Assembly: GCA_963204725.1 (NCBI GenBank)
Contig: CAUJHH010000052.1
Location: 1 to 59,106, forward strand
DNA: 59,106 bases
Direction of reading: 5' to 3'
Origin: Planctomycetota bacterium
Lineage (GTDB): Bacteria; Planctomycetota; Phycisphaerae; Phycisphaerales; UBA1924
Positions 22,601 to 31,298 of the stretch are shown one piece after another. Numbering within the stretch: the stretch's first letter is position 1; every line of letters begins with the position of its first letter. The position numbers and the translations under genes were made by a program. Below the pieces are notes generated by a model that was given only the letters and a program-made list of their open reading frames with translations, did no database searches and was not told the origin of the DNA.

Positions 22601-23576
22601 CGTCCCCGCTTCGGGCGACGCACCCGCCGCCTACCGCATCACCAAGATCTACGCCGGTGGCAACGCCGACAGCGACGCACGCGGCCCGCTCTCACAACTC
22701 GGCGTCGACGCCAAGGTCGGCGATTTCCTTCTCGCCGTGAACGGCGTGCCCATTCGGACCGACCGCGATCCCTTCGCCGCGTTCATCGGCACCGTCGGCC
22801 GCCCGACCGCGATCACGCTCAGCGACAAGCCCGCGATGGACGGCTCCGAGCGCACCGTCCTCATCACCCCCGCAGGCGACGAGAGCAACCTCCGCTATCG
22901 TGCCTGGATCGATGCCAAGCGCGAGTATGTCCACGAGAAGACCGGAGGCAAGGTCGGATACATCTACGTTCCCAACACCGGCGTCGACGGCCAGAACGAC
23001 CTCTATCGCCAGTTCTCCGGCGAGCGCGGACGCGAAGCCCTCATCATCGACGAGCGCTGGAACGGAGGAGGCCAGATCCCCACCCGCTTCATCGAGATGC
23101 TCAATCGACCCGTGCTCAACTACTGGGCCCGTCGCGACGGCAAAGACTGGGTCTGGCCCCCCGATGCGCACAACGGTCCCAAGTGCATGCTCATCAACGG
23201 CCTCGCCGGCTCCGGTGGCGACATGTTCCCGCACCTCTTCAAGCAGGTCGGACTCGGCAAGCTGATCGGCACCCGCACCTGGGGCGGCCTCGTCGGCATC
23301 TCCGGCAACCCCGGACTCATCGACGGCGGCGCGATCTCCGTTCCCACCTTCGGCTACTACGAGAACGACGGCACGTGGGGCATCGAGGGACACGGCGTCG
23401 ATCCCGATATCGAAGTCCTCGACGATCCCGCGAAGATGGTCAACGGCGGCGACCAGCAGCTCGACGCCGCAATCCAGCTGATGCTCAGCGAGGTCCAGTC
23501 CAATCCCTTCAAGCAGCCCGCCCGGCCCAAGAGCCCCAACCGCTCCGGCATGGGCATCGCCGAACAGGACAAGTAA
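19677..23576 (+). CDS. Exported Tricorn-type S41 peptidase with inserted beta-domain
   Basis: 1299 residues from GTG 19677 (AAGGAG nine bases upstream). Signal peptide residues are about 1-35. Then come TolB-like propeller blades, a Lys/Glu/Asp-rich linker, more blades, and a second charged linker. An inserted beta-rich segment of about 100 residues (ISGTWQGTAEAPG... to GNVTASRQ) precedes a third charged stretch. The Tricorn core follows: a C1 helical domain, His948 in ELNIGHAYV, a PDZ domain, and the tail-specific-protease region with the nucleophile Ser near 1179 in NGLAGSGGDMF. The family cleaves peptides released by other proteases. In archaeal Tricorn the residue before the catalytic His is Ser; here it is Gly. 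A clear terminator follows the gene. Confidence 0.88.
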   Translation: MPIARTTRTRASTLSLVAGLAIAAALSPAAHADVSPSGAMLRWPDVSKTHICFVYANDIWLVPKSGGLASPIASPDGQEAFPKFSADGNSIAFVGNYDGGRDLYVVDMDASLAGAPARRVTHHPTGEALADWNPDGSLLFMANGFAGLTRQTQLLSVPSTGGLPTRLPVPYAGFGAISPDGTWLAYTPHSIDTRTWKRYRGGMQTDVWLYNLKDNSSRRISDWEGTDTIPMWVPGGDGKTVYFLSDRGPEHRLNIWAYDVAGDRSRQVTSHTEFDVRWPSIGPGSAGKGEIVFQLGSELRLLDLATGKDTSVKVTIPGDRPTLRTRLVDASDLTRSASISQTGKRVAVEARGDIWSLPAKEGVARNLTRTDGIFERDPALSPDGRWIAYFSDESGEYELWIRPSDAKPPEKKDDKKKEAEEKNDNENADAKDVAKADEAVPEEAASPANPRKLTSLGEGFRYSPIWSPDAKWIAFNDKAGSLFLTNVESGETKQLDQDPWTGLPTASWSHDSAWIAYERADEHNQNGVIWLYNLESAEKHAVTDGAFNCTTPTFDSKGDWLFMQSNRSFSSPNYSDIDTTFIYASTELILAVPLRADVKNPWSVKSDEETFKDDAKKEAKKADEKKGDGDKSDKPADDASKDDGISGTWQGTAEAPGPQGEKMQIPFSMNLTMSEGGVVSGNMVSAMGTLNISGGSFDKSSGVLTFTFTTPDGEVANMSGTIKNGSFEGGWTAGDMSGNVTASRQSGSDDADAKSDDKEDVAKKDDVKRVKIDLDGFERRAIVLPMSAGSYGSMDVTHDNKLVYAKLGARGASEPPSIRLFDLDDDAKEEKTITSGASTFELSADGKKLMVMRGGSNITVMDPSAGGGKSTSVPVNNLWTSVDPRSEWNQIFTDVYRLQRDFFYEPTLHGVDWNAQRNRYASMLADCVTREDVNWVIAEFISELNIGHAYVTNPGDVESGAASRPAGMLGADYELVPASGDAPAAYRITKIYAGGNADSDARGPLSQLGVDAKVGDFLLAVNGVPIRTDRDPFAAFIGTVGRPTAITLSDKPAMDGSERTVLITPAGDESNLRYRAWIDAKREYVHEKTGGKVGYIYVPNTGVDGQNDLYRQFSGERGREALIIDERWNGGGQIPTRFIEMLNRPVLNYWARRDGKDWVWPPDAHNGPKCMLINGLAGSGGDMFPHLFKQVGLGKLIGTRTWGGLVGISGNPGLIDGGAISVPTFGYYENDGTWGIEGHGVDPDIEVLDDPAKMVNGGDQQLDAAIQLMLSEVQSNPFKQPARPKSPNRSGMGIAEQDK

Positions 23577-23606
23577 GCCAGTTCGATCACCACTTCGAGT
23601 GAATCC

Positions 23607-23645
23607 AGCGGCCCCAACCACCCGGTTGGGGCCGCTTTCCTTTCC
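23607..23645 (+). terminator. Rho-independent terminator after the Tricorn-like gene
   Basis: A perfect 13-bp stem (23607-23619 with 23624-23636, core GGCCCCAACC/GGTTGGGGCC) has a 4-base loop and is followed by TTCCTTT. It lies 30 bases after the stop codon. Confidence 0.85.
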
Positions 23646-23745
23646 AAGTTCACCGTTTCCTTCGTCGACATATTGGAACAGCGACGCCGAAGCGGTATCG
23701 TGCGCCGAAGAGGATTCCGCTGCTCGCGCAGCAAGAGGGGAACAA

Positions 23746-25911
23746 ATGCGTCAGATCGTCCGTCTCCTGTCCGCTTGCGGACTGGCCGCGTCGCTCACTC
23801 ACGCCGCTCACGCCGGCGGCACACCCGAGCACGCGCTGCTCGTCGTCGACCCGCTCAGCGCAGATTCGCTGCACGTCGGGAACTACTACTGGCACGCCCG
23901 CTCCCTCGCGCCGAACAGCGTGCTCTATCTCGATCCCGACGCCGCGAGCTACCCGATATGGGTCGCGACCGTGCAACCGGGATTCCTCGGGGAGCTCACG
24001 CAGCGATCGATCCGATCGCACATCGACTACGTGATCGTGACACCCGGCAATGGCTTCTACGTCGCCGCGCCCGGGCTTCTCGGCGATCCCTGCTCGCCGG
24101 TCACACGCATCTCGCTAACAGGTGCATTCTCGATCGCCCAGATCTCGTCCGAAGTCCTCACCGGAACGCTGCAATCCACGACACAGAATCGCTTCTTCCC
24201 ACCATCCACCGCCCCGCTGTGGTTCGACTCAGAAACCGCCTACCTCCTCGGCGTCCCGAGTGCCAACACGAGCGCACGTCGCTATTTCATCGGAAGCATG
24301 CTCGGCTATTCCGGCACGCGCGGCAACACCGTGCCCGAGATCCTCGCCATGATCGACCGCTCGATCGCCGCCGACGGCGCTCGACCCACAGGACCATTCG
24401 AGTTCATGAACAACGCGGGCGACACCGCCCGAAACGTGCGCCAGTCCAACTTCTCACCTGTCATCACCACCCTCGGTGGCCTCGGCTTCGTGGCCTCTCA
24501 GATCAACGGCACTCTCCCCACCGGTGTCTCCGATTGCACCGGCGTCATGACCGGCTTCGCGAGCGCCGACATCGCAGGTGCCGCCTTCACGCTGGCACCC
24601 GGCTCGTTTGCCGATCACCTCACCTCCTACGCCGCAACCTTCGACATCGCCAGCCAGACCAAGATGTCCGAGTGGATCCGCAAGGGCGCGAGCGGCACAT
24701 CCGGCGCAGTCGAGGAGCCCTGCAACTACACCGCAAAGTTCCCCCACCCCCGTCTCCACGCCTTCTACGCCCAGGGCCTCTCCCTCGGCGAATCCTTCTT
24801 CAGATCGCACGGCGGCACGCCCTTCCAGACACTCTTCATCGGCGACCCGCTCACGCGCACGTTCACCCACATCCCGACCGTCACGGTCACCGACGCCCCG
24901 ACACAACCTGTGTCCGCCTCAATCACGCTGACACCAGCCGCCTCAACCACCAGCCCCGGCGCCACAATCGCCACACTCGAGCTCATGATCGACGGTGTCG
25001 TCACGCAGTCCTTGACCGCCCCCGGCGCATTCGCCCTCGATACAACCACGCTCGACGACGGCTGGCACGACATCCGCGTGCTCGCGTACGACTCAACCAA
25101 CATCCGCGCCGTCGGCCGCTGGATGGGTGGCATCGATGTCTCAAACGCAGGCCGCGGCGCCGCACTCCTCGCCACCCCTCCCGCCGGCGACCTGACCACC
25201 GTGTTCTCCATCGATACAACCACAGCCGGCGCTGATCCCGATCAGGTCCGCATCATCCATCAGGGCCGCGTCGTCGCCTCGCGTCAAGGTGCGGGAGCCG
25301 TCGAGGTCCACGGACGCGTCCTCGGGTCCGGCCCCGCGACAATCTGGGCGGAAGCGACCTTCCCGGATGGGACAACCGTTCGCAGTGCGCCGACCACGCT
25401 CTCCATCTCGACCAACGCTCCCACGATCACGCCCCCCACACCCGTCGCATTCGGCTACACCCGCGCCGTCCGTGCCGACACGCCCTTTGTGCTCGAACTC
25501 CCGTCCACCTTCGCCGACGAACTCTCCTCAGCAACCTACCAGGTCATCACGGCGCCCGGTGGCTCCACCATCACCGGAGGCGCCGGAGCCGCACGCGTGC
25601 TCACGCCCGCCCCCGGCTCGTGCGGCTACGACGAGCTCTCTTTCCGCGTCACCACGCCCAGCGGCGCCTCCAACGACGCAACCATCACAATCCTCTACGC
25701 CGACCCGACACCCTGCACGTCCGACCTGAACCACGATTGCATCGTCGATGTCCTCGACTTCCTCGCGTTCCTCGACGCCTTCGGAAACTGCGAGGGCGAG
25801 CCGGGACCGTGCGGCGTCGGAGGCGTCAACGCCGACTACAACCACGACCTCCTCGTCGATGTCCTCGATTTCCTCGATTTCCTCGACGCCTTCGGGAGCG
25901 GCTGCGACTGA
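23746..25911 (+). CDS. Exported TIGR03790-like protein with C-terminal dockerin repeats
   Basis: 721 residues from ATG 23746 (GAGGGGAACAA upstream). Signal peptide residues are 1-25. The segment HALLVVDPLSADSLHVGNYYWHAR resembles the start of TIGR03790 proteins, large secreted proteins of unknown role in planctomycetes and acidobacteria (LVV-N-x-x-S-x-x-S-x-x-x-A-x-Y-Y). A Thr/Ala-rich region with Ig-like beta strands follows. The C-terminus holds two dockerin-type calcium loops, DLNHDCIVDVLDF and DYNHDLLVDVLDF, separated by a Cys/Gly-rich linker. This is the double repeat common on Phycisphaerales exoproteins and is presumed to attach the protein to the cell surface or a complex. No cohesin is in the window. 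Confidence 0.75.
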   Translation: MRQIVRLLSACGLAASLTHAAHAGGTPEHALLVVDPLSADSLHVGNYYWHARSLAPNSVLYLDPDAASYPIWVATVQPGFLGELTQRSIRSHIDYVIVTPGNGFYVAAPGLLGDPCSPVTRISLTGAFSIAQISSEVLTGTLQSTTQNRFFPPSTAPLWFDSETAYLLGVPSANTSARRYFIGSMLGYSGTRGNTVPEILAMIDRSIAADGARPTGPFEFMNNAGDTARNVRQSNFSPVITTLGGLGFVASQINGTLPTGVSDCTGVMTGFASADIAGAAFTLAPGSFADHLTSYAATFDIASQTKMSEWIRKGASGTSGAVEEPCNYTAKFPHPRLHAFYAQGLSLGESFFRSHGGTPFQTLFIGDPLTRTFTHIPTVTVTDAPTQPVSASITLTPAASTTSPGATIATLELMIDGVVTQSLTAPGAFALDTTTLDDGWHDIRVLAYDSTNIRAVGRWMGGIDVSNAGRGAALLATPPAGDLTTVFSIDTTTAGADPDQVRIIHQGRVVASRQGAGAVEVHGRVLGSGPATIWAEATFPDGTTVRSAPTTLSISTNAPTITPPTPVAFGYTRAVRADTPFVLELPSTFADELSSATYQVITAPGGSTITGGAGAARVLTPAPGSCGYDELSFRVTTPSGASNDATITILYADPTPCTSDLNHDCIVDVLDFLAFLDAFGNCEGEPGPCGVGGVNADYNHDLLVDVLDFLDFLDAFGSGCD

Positions 25912-25986
25912 TCACAAGGCCGACCTCGCACCTCGGATTCGGACTGTTGTCTCAGCAATCCGCGAAGCTCGCGGTATGCTGCATAG

Positions 25987-27345
25987 ATGCGTTCCCGTTC
26001 ACTCATCCTGCCGGTGTGCCTGGCCATCGTGCAATCTGCCTCGACCTGCGCCAAGGCCGATCAAACGCTCGAAGTCGGCCCCGGCCATGCGTTCGCCCGC
26101 ATCGAGCACGCCCTCGCCGAGGCCAAGCCCGGCGACACCATCCTCGTCCACCCGCTCGAAGATGGACTCCCGTACGTGGGCGTCGCGCTGCTCGTACGCA
26201 CACCCCGCCTCCGGATCGCCGCCGCGTCTCATGAACGTGTCCGTCTGGATGGCGAGGGAACCGACTACTCCGGATCCGGATCGATCCCCCGCGCCTTGGT
26301 GCAATTCGACCCCGGCGCAGACAACTGCACGATCGAGGGCTTCGACCTCGCCGGTGCTCGCAATCGGTCACACAACGGCGCGGGCATCCGCATCAACCAG
26401 GCCAACGACATCACGGTGCTCTCCTGCACCATCCACGACAACGACATGGGTGTCATGTCCAACGGGCACGCCCCCGACTCCGCGGTCAACCAACGAATCG
26501 AACGCTGCCTCATCTATGCCAACGGTTCTCCCGTGCGTGATGGCATGAGCCACAATCTCTACCTCGGAGGAACCAGCGCGACGCTCTCCGCTTGCGAGGT
26601 CCACTCCAGTACGTCCGGGCACAATATCAAGAGTCGCGCTCACTACACGCGCATCGAGTACTGCTGGGTCCACGACTCGGCCAATCGCGAACTCGATCTG
26701 GTCGACGCCGACGACACCGAACTCCCCGACAGCGACGCCATTGTTCTCGGAACGATCCTGCACAAGGCGCCCGACCTGCGCGGCAATCGCACCGTCATCC
26801 ACTTCGGGCAGGACGGAGGCCGCGACCACACCGGCACGCTCACCATCACCAACTCGACCATCATCACCCCCTACATCAGCCCCGTCATCGCGATCTCCGC
26901 ACCGGGATCTAATCTCAGGATGGTCAACACGCTCATCAGCGACGCGGAAAGCGGCCAGCGGAATCAGGTGGTCGTGGGGTGGAGCGATTCGCCCGGCTCC
27001 GCCCCCCGTGACTCGCGCGCGCACCTCTCACACAACGCCTTCTTCGGAGACTTCGTCGATGCATCGGGGCTCCGGCCCGCATCGCCACTCCGCTTCGCCA
27101 ACCCGCCCACAGGTGACTACGGCGTTGGAGCGGAGACCGAAGTCTCCCTCGCCTCCGGTTTGGCGATCCTCTCGCTGAGGCTTCCCTCCTGCCCCGGCCG
27201 AGCCGGAGACACACCCGGCGTTCCACTCTCCCGGTACGCCCACCCGCAATCTTCCACACCGCGCGAGGACGACGACGCCCCGCTGATCGGCGCGTGGCCC
27301 GCTCAATCCACGCCAATGCCCTTGCCTCCCGCTGCCGGCCGTTGA
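25987..27345 (+). CDS. Exported right-handed parallel beta-helix protein
   Basis: 452 residues with a signal peptide (about 1-24). It begins LEVGPGHAFARIEHALAEAKPGDTI, the DUF1565/pectate-lyase-like N-cap. Repeated coils follow, such as CTIEGFDLAG, ITVLSCTIHDNDMGVM and TRIEYCWVHDS, typical of the pectin-lyase-fold superfamily. Several Asp/His residues cluster on one face, but no specific lyase motif is recognisable, so the substrate (a polysaccharide, if it is an enzyme) is unknown. Its last 43 bases overlap the convergent end of ccoS, so no terminator can lie between them. Confidence 0.75.
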   Translation: MRSRSLILPVCLAIVQSASTCAKADQTLEVGPGHAFARIEHALAEAKPGDTILVHPLEDGLPYVGVALLVRTPRLRIAAASHERVRLDGEGTDYSGSGSIPRALVQFDPGADNCTIEGFDLAGARNRSHNGAGIRINQANDITVLSCTIHDNDMGVMSNGHAPDSAVNQRIERCLIYANGSPVRDGMSHNLYLGGTSATLSACEVHSSTSGHNIKSRAHYTRIEYCWVHDSANRELDLVDADDTELPDSDAIVLGTILHKAPDLRGNRTVIHFGQDGGRDHTGTLTITNSTIITPYISPVIAISAPGSNLRMVNTLISDAESGQRNQVVVGWSDSPGSAPRDSRAHLSHNAFFGDFVDASGLRPASPLRFANPPTGDYGVGAETEVSLASGLAILSLRLPSCPGRAGDTPGVPLSRYAHPQSSTPREDDDAPLIGAWPAQSTPMPLPPAAGR

Positions 27346-27482
27346 TCCTCGTCCGTCACCACGCGCAGCGACGGAGTGTCGAGATCATCAAACTGCCCCT
27401 GTTTCGCGGCCCACACAAACGCGATCACGGCAATCGCCGCAAGAACGAACGCGATCGGCATGACGATGTAGATCACAGACAT
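27303..27482 (-). CDS. ccoS: cbb3 oxidase assembly protein CcoS
   Basis: 59 residues from ATG 27482. MSVIYIVMPIAFVLAAIAVIAF is the membrane helix, followed by VWAAKQGQFDDLDTPSLRVV. The W-x-x-x-x-G-Q-[FY]-D-D-L-[DE]-[TG]-P motif is the CcoS signature. CcoS is needed to insert heme b and copper into the cbb3 oxidase. It overlaps the end of ccoI by 10 bases and is the last gene of the operon. Confidence 0.9.
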   Translation of the reverse strand: MSVIYIVMPIAFVLAAIAVIAFVWAAKQGQFDDLDTPSLRVVTDEDQRPAAGGKGIGVD

Positions 27483-29938
27483 GAGTGCCCCCCAAACGTG
27501 CGTACTCGAACCGAGCTCGCCAGAACCGTCAGAGAGCTGATCGGCATCAGAATCGCCGCGATGAGCGGATTCAGCACCCCCGCGATCGCGAGCGCCGCCG
27601 CGAGCACGTTGTAGAACAGCGAGAACCCGAGATTCCGCCGGATGACCCGCATGGTCTGCCGCGAGGCCCCGATCAGTTCGAGCACCGGCAACAGCCCCGG
27701 CGAGCCCAGATACACGTCCGCCGCCGCCATGCTCGCCTCGGCGCCCCCGTGCACCGCGATCCCGACAGTTGCCGCAGCAAGAGCCGCTGCGTCGTTGACA
27801 CCATCGCCCACCATGACCACCGGGCCGCTCCGCATGTGCTCGCGTACCACGCGCAGCTTCGCCTCCGGATCGCACCCGCCAAACGTGAGTGCCCCGTCGA
27901 AACCGAGTCGCTTCCCTATCACCTCGACCGCACGCGGGTGGTCGCCGGAAAGAACTCCCACCCTCCATCCGCCCGCACGCAGCCGCCCGATCGCCTCAGA
28001 CGCCTCGGCTCGGATCGCGTCACCCACGATCGCGACGCCAACCACAGTCCCGTCGAGCGCAACCAGCACGGGTGTGTGCCCAGCGCCCACCGCATCGCAC
28101 TCCACCTGACGCACCCAAGGCAACTCGCTCCGGGCCGATGCGCGCACGAAGGCCGCCGATCCGACCGCGATCCGCTTCCCATCGACCCTCCCAGTGCCAC
28201 CCGATGGAGTAAACGCGACCTCACTCGCTTCAGCGCTCACCCCTCCGCCGAGCCCTTCCACGATCGCCCTCGCAACCGGGTGCGCCGACGCATGCTCAAT
28301 CACCGCGACCAAGGCGCCGATCGACGCGTCACCGTGCCATTCGAGCAGACGCATCCTTCCCTCCGTGATCGTGCCGGTCTTATCCAGCAGAATGATCCCC
28401 GGCCGATCAAGCGCCTGGATCGGCTCACCGCCCTTGAGCAGCATGCCGCGTCGAGCCGCACGCCCGATGGCAACACTCACGGCCAGAGGTGTCGCGAGCC
28501 CCAGTGCGCACGGGCAAGCGACGATCAGCAGCGCGGCCGCATGCTCGATCGCCCGCTCCGGCCCGGTCGGCCACCAGATCGCAACCGTCACGACCGCCAA
28601 CGCGATCATCGCGACGACAAAGCGTCCCGCGATTCGATCCGCGAGCTTGACGATCGGCGCACGCTGCTGCGTCGCGTCCTCGACCAGCCGCATCAGCCGG
28701 CCCACACGGGTCTGTTCCCCCGTCGCGAGGACGCGCACGAGCACCTCGCCCCCAACGTTCACAGCCCCCGCCGCCACCGCGTTCCCGGCCGTGATCCGCA
28801 CCGGCAAGGGCTCGCCTGTCAGCAACGACTGGTCCATCGCCGACTCACCTCGCACAACCTCCCCATCGACCGGAAACGACTCCCCCGAACGAACAAGCAC
28901 GATCTGATCGAGCGCAACCGCCTCAATCGGCACCTCACGCGTCGCCCCCATCTCCCACACTCTCGCACGTGAAGGCGTGAGCGAGTACAGCATCTCGAGC
29001 GAATCCGAGGCCCATCGCTGCTGGCGTTGCTGCACCCATCGACCGACGAGCAACGCGAACACAAGCACGCTCAGCGAGTCGAAATAGACCTCGCCGACGC
29101 CGCGCACCGTGCTCACGACGCTCCACGCCAGCCCCGCAACCAGCCCGAGCGAGATCGGCACATCGAGCCGGATCGCTCGAGCACGCAGCGACGCGATCGC
29201 CCCCCGCAAGAACACACGCCCTGGCCACAGCACGGAGATCCCGCTGATCGCCATGCTCGTCCAGCGAAAGAGCGAGAGATACTCCGGCTCCATCCCGTCG
29301 AACAACCCCGCGTAGAGCGCGAGTGCGAGCAGCATGACGTTCCCGGCGCACGCCCCCGCGATGCCGATCCGGATGAGCGACGCCCGGTCCTCTCGCCGCC
29401 TTGCCTCTCGCTGGTTCCGCTCTCGCGCCGCATGGGGCGGATAGCCAAGCCGGTCCAGGTCGCGCGCAACACGCGACAGCCTCACCCGCGTCGGATCCCA
29501 CGTCAGCCGAACCATCGCTCGCCTGAGCTCGAGTCGCGCCTCGATCACCCCCGGCACAACCCGCGGCAGCCGCTCAACCAACCAGACACACGCCGCGCAA
29601 TGGACACCCTCCACAAACAACTCAATGGACTCCAGTCCACCGGGCAACGAACGCACGTAGAGCGAGTGAAACGTCGGATCGTCAAACTCTGCGTACTTGG
29701 ATCCAGTTCCCTTCGAAGCCCTCGCCTCGGTCGCATCGCGCAGCGCGTAGTACCGCCCGAGATCGCACGCGTGGATGATCTCGTAGGCGGCCCCGCATCC
29801 GTGGCAGCAGAACTGATGCGTCGCGCCCGCATTGATCAGGCCCCGGGGCACCGGCAACCCGCAGTGGTCACACAGCGTCTCGGCCACGTCCGCCGCGCCG
29901 CCGCCCCCAAGGCCCGCGAACTCCGCACCTCGCGCCAT
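27473..29938 (-). CDS. ccoI: Copper-translocating P1B-type ATPase CcoI (FixI)
   Basis: 821 residues from ATG 29938, six bases after the upstream stop. It delivers copper for CcoN maturation. An N-terminal metal-binding extension has CDHC and QFCCHGCG (Cys23 to Cys48), as in other CcoI proteins. An HMA domain with VHCAACVW follows, then eight membrane helices with the translocation motif ACPCALGLA, phosphorylation motif LLDKTGTITEGR, HP locus ASAHPVARAI, and GDGVNDAAAL. Position inside a cbb3 operon, between safE and ccoS, separates it from CopA-type detoxification pumps. Confidence 0.94.
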   Translation of the reverse strand: MARGAEFAGLGGGGAADVAETLCDHCGLPVPRGLINAGATHQFCCHGCGAAYEIIHACDLGRYYALRDATEARASKGTGSKYAEFDDPTFHSLYVRSLPGGLESIELFVEGVHCAACVWLVERLPRVVPGVIEARLELRRAMVRLTWDPTRVRLSRVARDLDRLGYPPHAARERNQREARRREDRASLIRIGIAGACAGNVMLLALALYAGLFDGMEPEYLSLFRWTSMAISGISVLWPGRVFLRGAIASLRARAIRLDVPISLGLVAGLAWSVVSTVRGVGEVYFDSLSVLVFALLVGRWVQQRQQRWASDSLEMLYSLTPSRARVWEMGATREVPIEAVALDQIVLVRSGESFPVDGEVVRGESAMDQSLLTGEPLPVRITAGNAVAAGAVNVGGEVLVRVLATGEQTRVGRLMRLVEDATQQRAPIVKLADRIAGRFVVAMIALAVVTVAIWWPTGPERAIEHAAALLIVACPCALGLATPLAVSVAIGRAARRGMLLKGGEPIQALDRPGIILLDKTGTITEGRMRLLEWHGDASIGALVAVIEHASAHPVARAIVEGLGGGVSAEASEVAFTPSGGTGRVDGKRIAVGSAAFVRASARSELPWVRQVECDAVGAGHTPVLVALDGTVVGVAIVGDAIRAEASEAIGRLRAGGWRVGVLSGDHPRAVEVIGKRLGFDGALTFGGCDPEAKLRVVREHMRSGPVVMVGDGVNDAAALAAATVGIAVHGGAEASMAAADVYLGSPGLLPVLELIGASRQTMRVIRRNLGFSLFYNVLAAALAIAGVLNPLIAAILMPISSLTVLASSVRVRTFGGHSCL

Positions 29939-29943
29939 CACGC

Positions 29944-30759
29944 TCACGGCCCATGCCCCCCGGACTTCTCGTCCACAGTCGTCTCCGCGTCCCTCACGCA
30001 ACACGCTGGCGTCTCATCCGCGAGTGCCCCGACTCTCTCGACAGAGGCGTCGGCGCTCCGCGCGCCAGGCCTCGCCATCGCGGGCGCCCCGAGCCGATCG
30101 AACGCCGTGAATGTCCCGACGCCGATCAACGCGACCGAAGTCGCCAACGGCATTCGACGCCGCAGCACACTCGACATCCGTGACAATCCCATCCCGAGCG
30201 TCACGAGCACCGGAAGCGTGCCCAGCCAGAACACGGCCATCGTCAGCGCTCCTGCAAGGGGCCGACCCGTTCCGGCAGCCGTGATCGCAAACGCGTACAA
30301 CCAACCGCACGGAAGCAGCGTCGTCAGAAGCCCAATCGCTCCCGCTCGCACAAGCGGCGGACGGTTCATCACCGCACGATGCCCCCTCGCCACCGTTCGC
30401 TGGAGCCCTCCCGGCACCGGCACGGTCCGCACCCGCACGCCCGCCTGACGCAGCAGCGCAACCACTCCGAACCCGATCATCATGACGCCGGCCGCGATCG
30501 CTGCGGCACGACCGACTCCCGCGGCATCTCCGGCAAGATCAACCGCCGACCCGATCAGGCCCGCAACCGCACCGAGCACCACGTATGTGACCAGCCGCCC
30601 GACGTGATACGCCGTCTGCAGCAGCGAGGGAGCCGCCGTGCTCTCACCGGGCGTCACGGCCAGAGCAAGGAACGCGCCGCACATACCGGCGCAGTGCATA
30701 CTCCCCAGCACCGAGGCGACGAACACGGCCATGATCAGAGGCAGAATCTCCGTTTGCAC
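29944..30759 (-). CDS. Sulfite exporter TauE/SafE-like membrane protein of the cbb3 operon
   Basis: 271 residues. It begins MQTEILPLIMAVFVASVLGS then MHCAGMCGAFLAL; the G-S-x-H-C-[AV]-G-M-C-G motif is typical of the 'UreH-like/SafE' branch found in cco operons, where it is linked to copper supply. Six or more membrane helices follow (for example VTYVVLGAVAGLIG and GAIGLLTTLLPCGWLYAF, with a conserved P-C-G-W-x-Y/L-Y). The tail holds CCVRD close to the C-terminus. A role in cbb3 copper loading is inferred from context; transport of sulfite is not implied. Confidence 0.8.
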   Translation of the reverse strand: MQTEILPLIMAVFVASVLGSMHCAGMCGAFLALAVTPGESTAAPSLLQTAYHVGRLVTYVVLGAVAGLIGSAVDLAGDAAGVGRAAAIAAGVMMIGFGVVALLRQAGVRVRTVPVPGGLQRTVARGHRAVMNRPPLVRAGAIGLLTTLLPCGWLYAFAITAAGTGRPLAGALTMAVFWLGTLPVLVTLGMGLSRMSSVLRRRMPLATSVALIGVGTFTAFDRLGAPAMARPGARSADASVERVGALADETPACCVRDAETTVDEKSGGHGP

Positions 30760-30773
30760 ACTTCACCCCGAGG

Positions 30774-31298
30774 CTAACGCACGCCCGCCCAATCCTGTCG
30801 AAACGACGCAACGAATCGCTCCGCGCCGCGATTCACGGCCAGTCTCACCTCGTGAACGCCGCCGTCGAGCAGCCCGACTTCACCCTGGTACACACCCGGC
30901 CCGCGCTCGATCAGGCTTGCGTGCAAGCGATTCGCCGCGTGGCCGTGATGGAACACGACCGCGTCAACGCTCGCACCCGCGATCGGCGCTCCCCGGCGAT
31001 CCACGACACGCACCGTGACGGTGCGCATCCCCGTCGCGGAGCGAGCGTCAGCCGCGTCGATGGTTGCACGCCATCCGAGCGCCGCAGACGCGCCCAGCTC
31101 CGCCTGGGACAGGTCCCAATCGACCGCCCGCTGGTAATAGTCCGGCTCGACCGCGAAGTGTGAGTCGCTTGTCGCGAGGGTGACCGTCGTGCCCACGATC
31201 GTAAAGTTCATCGCCAACAGCCCGAACACCAGCCACAGCGCTCCGGGCACACGCCTGATCAGGCACTTCCGTTCGCTCTCTCCGTCACGGCTTCTCAT
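30774..31298 (-). CDS. ccoH: FixH/CcoH family protein
   Basis: 174 residues from ATG 31298, chosen because GAGGGGAG precedes it; it overlaps the end of ccoG by 14 bases. One membrane helix (GALWLVFGLLAMNFTIVGTT) is followed by the FixH hallmark SHFAVEPDYYQRAVDWD (usually VExDYYxKAxxWD). A periplasmic Ig-like domain then ends in GGVHEVRLAV and FVASFRQD. FixH/CcoH interacts with assembly intermediates of the cbb3 oxidase. It lies in the canonical position after ccoG. Confidence 0.9.
   Translation of the reverse strand: MRSRDGESERKCLIRRVPGALWLVFGLLAMNFTIVGTTVTLATSDSHFAVEPDYYQRAVDWDLSQAELGASAALGWRATIDAADARSATGMRTVTVRVVDRRGAPIAGASVDAVVFHHGHAANRLHASLIERGPGVYQGEVGLLDGGVHEVRLAVNRGAERFVASFRQDWAGVR

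Noticed and set aside
27303..27968. 221-codon frame beginning inside ccoI
   Set aside because: Only its last 59 codons, starting at ATG 27482, are CcoS; the upstream part is a shadow of ccoI.
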